The position numbers and the translations under genes were made by a program. A stretch of 5,146 nucleotides of DNA, taken from NCBI GenBank assembly GCA_024645065.1, contig JAHEGP010000222.1:1-5146 (forward strand). The letters run 5' to 3'. The stretch comes from Cellvibrionales bacterium. GTDB lineage: Bacteria > Pseudomonadota > Gammaproteobacteria > Pseudomonadales > JAHEGP01. The notes beneath the pieces were generated by a model. That model did not search any database. It was not told the origin of the DNA and worked only from the letters and a program-made list of their open reading frames with translations. Below are positions 1-5,146 of the stretch, piece after piece. How positions within the stretch are numbered: the stretch's first letter is position 1; every line of letters starts with the position of its first letter.

Positions 1-1
1 G

Positions 2-2113
2 ATCAGCGCGCGCTCGAACAATGAACAAACCCTGTATTTTGACTCGATGCGGGAGATCCGCGGTGGCGCAAAGCTCATCGGAGCGAACTTTCGCGCCAAT
101 CTCATGGAGTCCTTCAACAAGCTGCTGGCGCGCCAGCAAGAAACTCCTGCCCCGGAAATCCTGAACCGGGATAACTTCAGCCTGGTTGAATCTGATGAAG
201 TCGAGCAGGACGTCGCCCTGTCGTCAATGGTTACCAAGTCGCGCGCACACAACCAGGAGGCGCTCTACCATCTCAAGTGCCGCCTGGAAAAACTGCTACC
301 CGGCCGGGATATAGACGATCAGAGTAATCCCCTGGGCCCGGAGGCGCTCTGCCATGCCTTCAAGCTGGCGACGGTACAACTTGAGCTTCAGATCAAAGCG
401 CGCCTCGTGCTGCTCAAGGCCTTCGATCGCGAGGTTATGGCCAGTTTGCCCGCTACCTACCAGGGCGTGAATGATCTGCTGATCAAAAACGGCGTACTAC
501 CCGAAATCAGAAGCACCATCAAAAAGCAGGCCTCAGAGCCTCTACCCAGGCAAACCCGCCGGGCAGAACCCGCCAATCGTGAACCTGAGCAAGCGGGGCC
601 GGAAAGCCAGCCCGGGTACGATGACGACAATGCCGCAGGGCACGCCAGCTCAGGGTACGCTAACTACAGCCTGCCGGACTTCAGTTTGCTGCTCAACGGC
701 CTGCGACGCAGGAACATTCGTCCCCAGGGCTTCATTCCTCGTTACAGCGCTCGTTCGGGGCCGGTAGTCAGCCAGGATGAACTGGTGCGCTTGCTGGCAG
801 AACTGCAGGCCTCGATCAGTTACGAGGAGATTTTACACCAGCAGACACTGGATATTCGCAGCGCGATAGAAAACATCATGGCGTCCATGGACGCCTCGGG
901 CACGCCGGATCATGCGCTGGAAACACCCGATGAAGATGTCATCAACCTGGTGGCCATGTTTTTTGACTTCGCGCTCAGCGACCCCACTATGCCAATGTCT
1001 TTCCAGGCATTGATCGCCAAACTCCAGCTTCCGATACTGAAGCTGGCGTTGCGAGACGCCGATTTTTTCAACATCCAACGTCACCCTGCCAGGATGCTCA
1101 TCAATGAAATTGCAAGGCTTGGTGTGGGCTTCGATGATACCCATCCCGACCATAAAGATGCCATTGTTGCGACTATTGAGGAAATCATACAAACCGTTCA
1201 CGACCAGCCCCATGCGGACCGTGCACTCTTCGAGTCAATGCGGGTAAAGCTCCAGGAAGTCGCCAGTAAACAGCATCAAAAAGCCCAGCGAATCGAGAAG
1301 CGGGCAAAAGAAATGGCTTCCGGCCAGGCAAAGACCCAGGCCGCACGCTCAAAGGTACAATTCGAGTTGCGCAAGCGCCTGAAGGACGCCCTGCTGCCGG
1401 AGCCGATTACCAAATTTCTGGTAAAAGAGTGGCAAAAGGTTATGCTGCTCACCTACCTTAAACATGGGGAAAACAGCGCGGAGTGGCTGGACACCTTGCA
1501 ACTGATTGACGATCTGATCTGGAGCGTTCGCAACCACACGGATGAAAAGTCCAAAAACCGGCGGATCAAGCTGTTGCCGGCCCTGCGCTCTAAACTGCGC
1601 AAGGGTCTTGCCACGACCATTGCCAACGAGGCCGATATGGAGGCCATCATCACGGTCGTCGACCAGATTCACGACTCCCTGACGCGTGGGCGCGTTGATG
1701 ATGTGCATTACGACCCACTCCCGCCGGAGCAGCGAGCAGCACTGACCGAGGCTGAGGAGCAAAAGAGCTGGAAGGAAATGTCTGCGGTTGAACGGCAGCA
1801 GGCAAAGCTGAAACGTATCACCTACGAATTTATTCGCAAGACAGAATCCCTTCAACCCGGGCAATGGCTGTTATTCACCGATGAAACTTCGGGGAAAGGC
1901 ACACGCTGTAAACTCGCAGCGAAGCTGCAAGCGAACGATACCTACGTTTTCGTCAATCGCTTCGGTTTCAAGTCGCTGGAGAAGAAACGTAAGGACCTTG
2001 CCCTGGACCTGCAGAACAAGCGTGCTTATATTCTTGATAGCCGGCCGCTATTTGACCGGGCACTCGACAAGATCGCAGGCAACCTTAAGGCAATAGGTCC
2101 AGCCGCCAGCTGA
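2..2113 (+). CDS. DUF1631 family protein, 5'-truncated by window edge
   Basis: Function is unknown; some databases carry the misleading name 'thymidine phosphorylase' for this family, and nothing here supports that activity. The frame has no stop back to the left edge, giving 703 visible residues. The stretch before the first internal ATG (47) reads NNEQTLYFDS and runs into MREIR, which resembles the family's conserved N-terminal segment, so ATG 47 is not the real start and some tens of residues are probably missing. Other family-like blocks, numbered from the codon at position 2, are NPLGPEALCHAF (from about 109), NLVAMFFDFALSD (from 315), LQLPILKLALRDADFF (from 341), HPARML (from 361), DDLIWSV (503-509) and YVFVNRFGFKSL (from 648). 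A low-complexity linker rich in Pro, Glu, Gln and Asp lies near 179-224, and a charged, probably coiled-coil helix near 411-455. No signal peptide or membrane segment is visible, so the product is probably cytoplasmic. The C-terminal 80 or so residues look like a small beta-rich domain. Family assignment is from remembered motifs. Confidence 0.88.
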   Translation: MSARSNNEQTLYFDSMREIRGGAKLIGANFRANLMESFNKLLARQQETPAPEILNRDNFSLVESDEVEQDVALSSMVTKSRAHNQEALYHLKCRLEKLLPGRDIDDQSNPLGPEALCHAFKLATVQLELQIKARLVLLKAFDREVMASLPATYQGVNDLLIKNGVLPEIRSTIKKQASEPLPRQTRRAEPANREPEQAGPESQPGYDDDNAAGHASSGYANYSLPDFSLLLNGLRRRNIRPQGFIPRYSARSGPVVSQDELVRLLAELQASISYEEILHQQTLDIRSAIENIMASMDASGTPDHALETPDEDVINLVAMFFDFALSDPTMPMSFQALIAKLQLPILKLALRDADFFNIQRHPARMLINEIARLGVGFDDTHPDHKDAIVATIEEIIQTVHDQPHADRALFESMRVKLQEVASKQHQKAQRIEKRAKEMASGQAKTQAARSKVQFELRKRLKDALLPEPITKFLVKEWQKVMLLTYLKHGENSAEWLDTLQLIDDLIWSVRNHTDEKSKNRRIKLLPALRSKLRKGLATTIANEADMEAIITVVDQIHDSLTRGRVDDVHYDPLPPEQRAALTEAEEQKSWKEMSAVERQQAKLKRITYEFIRKTESLQPGQWLLFTDETSGKGTRCKLAAKLQANDTYVFVNRFGFKSLEKKRKDLALDLQNKRAYILDSRPLFDRALDKIAGNLKAIGPAAS

Positions 2114-2141
2114 GTCTGGCGCAACAATCACCGGTTAATCT
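2114..2141 (+). other. Short spacer between DUF1631 gene and prsK, no terminator seen
   Basis: The 28 bases between the two genes contain no inverted repeat followed by a T-run, no obvious sigma-70 or sigma-54 promoter and no clear purine-rich ribosome binding site. An in-frame TAA at 2136-2138 directly precedes the prsK ATG, so prsK cannot start further upstream. The simplest reading is that transcription continues from the DUF1631 gene into prsK; a prsK promoter inside the upstream coding region cannot be excluded. Confidence 0.5.
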
Positions 2142-4184
2142 ATGTTGGACTTCGGCGTTAATTTTCTCAATCCGTTCGCCGGTGCGATCGCTTTTTTGAT
2201 TCTGTTCTGGCAATTGGCGTCGCCGCGATACCGGCAGCACTACCCTGCCACGCTGGCAATCGCCGCCCTGATCACATCGTTACGCATGGTGGCCGTGGTC
2301 GCCCAGACCCGCTACAACACCCCTCCCCTGGTGTTGTTCTGTTGCGATCTGCTGTTCTATACGTTTTGGTACTGGGCGATTTTCGGGATGGTCCATAAAT
2401 TCACCGGGACCCATTTGCCCGGGTGGATGGCATTTTCGTGTGCGGGCCTCATCCTGGCGATTGCCCTGGTTGCGGTGTTCCAAAGCGCCACCCATCAAGC
2501 CACGACGGAAGTCTATGCCAGCGTGATGATCACCTGGTCCAACCTGCTACTGGCGGTGTTGGGCGTGGTGCTGCTGGAACAGTTGTATCGCAATCTGAGC
2601 GTCAAGGCACGCCACGCAATCAAGTTCTTCGCCCTCGGGCTGGGGGCGCTGTTCATCTATGAGCTATACCTGTTTTCGCAGATGCTGGTATTCCAGACAA
2701 CCCCGTATGACAGTTGGAATGCCCGTGGCGCAATCTACAGTATAGCGGGTGTGTTTCTCATCATTACCCTGGCAAAAACCGACAGTGCTCCCCAGGTCAG
2801 CTTTTCCCGCAATATGGTTTTCTACACCACGGGCTTGCTGGGAGCCGGCATCTTGTTGTTCCTGATGTCAACGGTTGGCTACTACATCAAGGTTTACGGT
2901 GAAAACTGGGGCGCGGCATTCCAGCAGGTGCTGACCTTCACTGGCATCGTTGGCCTGGTCATCGTCAGCACGGTCCCGAGTTTGCGGGCGTCAGCGCTGG
3001 TTTTTATCAACAAACATTTTTTCAGTCACAAATACGACTATCGCGTGGAGTGGATGAAGCTGATAGACAATTTGTCGCGACCCTATGGTGACAACGATAT
3101 GCAGCAACACGCCATCAGGGCAATGAGCACCGTTTTCAATAGTCCTGGCGGGGTATTGTGGTTGCGTCACGAAAACCGCTTTGAGGCGGAGGCGTCCTAC
3201 CCCATGGACCTGCCCAAGGGCGTGACCGAGCCGGCAAATTCTGCCTTTATCTCCACAATGATTGATCGGGAATGGATATTTGAAGCCGGTGGTCACTACC
3301 CGGAAGACCAGCATATCCCGCCATGGGCGGAGCAGATCGATAATCTCTGGATTATTGTGCCACTGTTCAACGAGGAACACTTACTCGGATTCATCGGCCT
3401 GGTCAAAGGCACCGATACGGGGGACCTGACCTGGGAGGACCTCGACCTTTTTAAAGCCGTTGGCCGCCAGTTGGCCAGTTACCTGGCGCGCCACCAGGCC
3501 GCCGAATTACTGGCCCAATCCCGTCAGTTTGAGGCCTACAATAAATTGACTGCTTTCATCATGCACGATCTGAAAAATCTGATAGCGCAGCAGGCACTGG
3601 TCGTCGAAAATGCAGCCAAGCACAAAGAAAATCCGGCGTTTGTTGAAGATATGATCAACACCATTGAAAACTCAGTCGCCCGAATGAACAACCTGCTGAG
3701 TAAAATGCAACGCAAGGAACCTCTGCAGGCAAAATCCACCGACCTTGAGAAGGCGCTGATTGAAGTCATCAAGAAATGCGGGGATCTCAAGCCCGCGCCA
3801 ACACTCCGACTCGAGGCCAGGGGCTTGAAAGCCAAGGCGGACCGTGACAATCTGGTCATGATACTGTCCCACCTGATTAAAAATGCCCAGGACGCCACAG
3901 CGGAGAGCGGTTTCATCGATGTGCGATTGGAGCAGCGCGAAGGCCTTGCCGTGATCGAAGTCGAAGACAACGGCGAAGGTATGAGTGCTGAGTTTGTCAA
4001 AGGCCGGCTTTTCAAGCCTTTTGATACGACCAAGTCCGGCAAGGGCATGGGGATAGGCGTATACCAGGCCCGGGAATACGTGCAAACTATAGGTGGCGAC
4101 ATTCAGGTGACTAGCGAACCCGGCATTGGCACAACGATTTGTCTCACCATTCCACTGGTCGCACCAAAGCAGGAAGCAGCATAG
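2142..4184 (+). CDS. prsK: PrsK-type membrane sensor histidine kinase (XrtA/PEP-CTERM system)
   Basis: This 680-residue protein is predicted to be an inner-membrane sensor kinase that autophosphorylates on His and passes the phosphate to the adjacent PrsR. About nine hydrophobic segments lie at roughly 8-26, 36-54, 62-84, 95-114, 125-147, 160-183, 194-211, 225-248 and 261-280. A conserved-looking junction, HFFSHKYDYRVEWMKLI, follows at 292-308, then a GAF-like domain at about 302-450. The H-box is FIMHDLKN with His475, a form not typical of classical HisKA (which usually has HE-L). The ATPase domain shows the N-box around Asn581, the G1 box VEDNGEGM with Asp609, the F-box FKPFDTTK (624-631), the G2 box GKGMGIG (633-639) and a terminal GIGTT from 661. 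All catalytic residues appear intact, and length and architecture match PrsK. The start is fixed by a TAA six bases upstream, although no good Shine-Dalgarno is visible. Kinase function is near certain; the PrsK name is very likely from architecture plus the PrsR neighbour. Confidence 0.93.
   Translation: MLDFGVNFLNPFAGAIAFLILFWQLASPRYRQHYPATLAIAALITSLRMVAVVAQTRYNTPPLVLFCCDLLFYTFWYWAIFGMVHKFTGTHLPGWMAFSCAGLILAIALVAVFQSATHQATTEVYASVMITWSNLLLAVLGVVLLEQLYRNLSVKARHAIKFFALGLGALFIYELYLFSQMLVFQTTPYDSWNARGAIYSIAGVFLIITLAKTDSAPQVSFSRNMVFYTTGLLGAGILLFLMSTVGYYIKVYGENWGAAFQQVLTFTGIVGLVIVSTVPSLRASALVFINKHFFSHKYDYRVEWMKLIDNLSRPYGDNDMQQHAIRAMSTVFNSPGGVLWLRHENRFEAEASYPMDLPKGVTEPANSAFISTMIDREWIFEAGGHYPEDQHIPPWAEQIDNLWIIVPLFNEEHLLGFIGLVKGTDTGDLTWEDLDLFKAVGRQLASYLARHQAAELLAQSRQFEAYNKLTAFIMHDLKNLIAQQALVVENAAKHKENPAFVEDMINTIENSVARMNNLLSKMQRKEPLQAKSTDLEKALIEVIKKCGDLKPAPTLRLEARGLKAKADRDNLVMILSHLIKNAQDATAESGFIDVRLEQREGLAVIEVEDNGEGMSAEFVKGRLFKPFDTTKSGKGMGIGVYQAREYVQTIGGDIQVTSEPGIGTTICLTIPLVAPKQEAA
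4171..4176 (+). promoter_or_regulatory. Possible weak ribosome binding site for prsR
   Basis: AGGAAG lies inside the last codons of prsK, 13 bases before the prsR ATG at 4190. This spacing is longer than the usual 5-9 bases, so the site is weak if real. Translational coupling with prsK, whose stop ends five bases before the prsR start, is an equally plausible way to initiate. Confidence 0.3.
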
Positions 4185-4189
4185 TTCAT

Positions 4190-5146
4190 ATGGCGAACAC
4201 AAGCACTAGCGACGACAAACCCAAGTTGTTAATCGTAGAAGACGACATCGGCCTGCAGAGCCAATTGCGCTGGCATTTTGACCAGTATGATGTCGCCCTG
4301 GCAAAGGATCGTGACAGTGCCATAGCAGCCGTGAGGCGAGAGGAGCCCCGTGTGGTCTTGCAGGATCTCGGGCTACCGCCGGACGAGGAGGGAGTCGAAG
4401 AGGGCTTTGCCACCGTCCGGGAGATCCTCGAGCTAGCCCCCGCCACTAAAATAGTGGTTGTTACCGGGCATCATGAAACTGAAAATGCGATCCGCGCCAT
4501 CGCAATGGGCGCCTACGATTTTTACGAAAAGCCGGTCAACACCGAAACGCTTGATTTGCTGGTCCAGCGCGCCTTTCGCATTTATGAACTCGAACAGCAG
4601 AATCGGCGGATGCAGTTGGAACAGAAATCCCCCCTTAAGGGAATTATTGCGTCAGATGGCGCCATGATCCGCATCTGCGCCACTCTTGAAAAAATCGCTC
4701 CTACCACCGTCAGCTGTCTATTGCTCGGAGACAGCGGAACCGGCAAAGAGGTGCTGGCGAAGGCAATCCATCGCCTGAGTCCCCGCTCGGAGAAACGCTT
4801 CGTTGCCATAAACTGTGCAGCTGTGCCGGAAAACCTGATGGAGAGCGAGTTGTTCGGTTACGAACGTGGTGCATTTACCGGCGCCACCAAGCGAACCATA
4901 GGCAAAATCGAATCGGCGGATGGCGGCACCCTATTGCTCGATGAAATTGGCGACATGCCGCTGCCTCTGCAGGCGAAATTACTGCGATTCCTGCAGGAAC
5001 GCGAAATAGAACGACTCGGTGGCCGAGAGTTAATCCCGGTCGACGTCAGGGTTATCTGTGCAACCAACAAGCACCTAGAGAAGATGGTGGCAGAGGGTAC
5101 TTTCCGGGAGGACTTGTTCTATCGTATCAGTGAAATTGTCATCAAC
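4190..5146 (+). CDS. prsR: PrsR-type sigma-54-dependent response regulator, 3'-truncated by window edge
   Basis: This NtrC-like transcription activator is the predicted partner of PrsK; 319 residues are visible and the frame is open at the right edge. The receiver domain (about 11-125) has the acidic pair Asp18/Asp19, the phosphoacceptor Asp59 in LQDLGLPPD, Thr92 in VVVTGHH and Lys114 in YEKP. The LGLPPD-EG-EEGF stretch after the phosphosite and the AYDFYEKP block are characteristic of PEP-CTERM-box response regulators. A helical linker (about 126-146) leads to the AAA+ domain: Walker A GDSGTGKE (180-187), the sigma-54 contact loop GAFTGA (227-232), Walker B GTLLLDE (246-252), RVICATN (287-293) and FREDLFYRIS (305-314). 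The remaining AAA+ lid and the C-terminal Fis-type DNA-binding helix-turn-helix should lie just beyond the edge. The ATG gives a short leader before KLLIVEDD, as expected, and no other in-frame start is nearby. The five-base gap after prsK indicates one operon. Expected targets are sigma-54 promoters of exosortase/exopolysaccharide and PEP-CTERM genes; this is known for the family, not shown here. Confidence 0.94.
   Translation, partial: MANTSTSDDKPKLLIVEDDIGLQSQLRWHFDQYDVALAKDRDSAIAAVRREEPRVVLQDLGLPPDEEGVEEGFATVREILELAPATKIVVVTGHHETENAIRAIAMGAYDFYEKPVNTETLDLLVQRAFRIYELEQQNRRMQLEQKSPLKGIIASDGAMIRICATLEKIAPTTVSCLLLGDSGTGKEVLAKAIHRLSPRSEKRFVAINCAAVPENLMESELFGYERGAFTGATKRTIGKIESADGGTLLLDEIGDMPLPLQAKLLRFLQEREIERLGGRELIPVDVRVICATNKHLEKMVAEGTFREDLFYRISEIVIN

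Noticed and set aside
21..23. ATG at 21 as a small gene start
   Set aside because: It is in a different frame from the conserved DUF1631 coding sequence, which already occupies this DNA, and has no supporting features.
47..49. ATG at 47 as the start of the DUF1631 gene
   Set aside because: The frame stays open to the left edge and the 15 upstream codons (ending TLYFDS) fit the family's conserved N-terminal block, so the start is outside the window.
1349..1864. 171-codon open frame on the minus strand
   Set aside because: It lies entirely antisense to the conserved C-terminal half of the DUF1631 gene, its translation shows no family motif, and the plus-strand frame is clearly the coding one.
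4127..4142. TGGCAC followed after five bases by TTTGT, resembling a sigma-54 -24/-12 promoter just upstream of prsR
   Set aside because: The -24 half is perfect but the essential GC of the -12 element is replaced by TG, and the site lies inside the prsK coding sequence. Not convincing as a promoter.
3536..4202. Two overlapping minus-strand open frames (188 and 176 codons) opposite the prsK kinase domain
   Set aside because: They are shadows of a strongly conserved histidine kinase catalytic region in GC-rich DNA; neither translation shows recognisable domains.

Overview
The window holds three consecutive plus-strand genes packed almost without gaps: the 3' part of a DUF1631-family gene (open at the left edge), a complete prsK-type membrane histidine kinase, and the 5' part of a prsR-type sigma-54-dependent response regulator (open at the right edge). 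Moderately GC-rich coding sequence, a DUF1631 protein and a PrsK/PrsR pair together point to a Gram-negative proteobacterium. A gammaproteobacterium is my best guess, but the genus cannot be named from this sequence.

Layout: positions 2-2113 encode the DUF1631 protein. Its reading frame is open through the left edge and the residues before the first internal Met match the family's N-terminal region, so the true start lies outside the window. A 28-bp spacer without a recognisable terminator leads to prsK (2142-4184). Five bases later prsR begins at 4190 and is cut by the right edge after 319 codons, inside its AAA+ domain.

How they work together: PrsK (about nine membrane segments, GAF-like domain, non-canonical H-box and HATPase) is expected to phosphorylate the receiver domain of PrsR. 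PrsR should then activate sigma-54 promoters through its GAFTGA-bearing AAA+ domain. In the known proteobacterial family this pair is tied to the exosortase XrtA/PEP-CTERM protein-sorting and exopolysaccharide locus, so such genes are the prediction for the flanking DNA; none are visible here. The DUF1631 gene has no established function. Its close co-directional spacing suggests co-transcription with prsK, but its role may be unrelated.

I saw no RNA genes, mobile elements, CRISPR arrays, significant repeats or convincing promoters. No wholly new system is supported by what is in the window; the most useful leads are the neighbourhood prediction and the unexplained DUF1631 protein.
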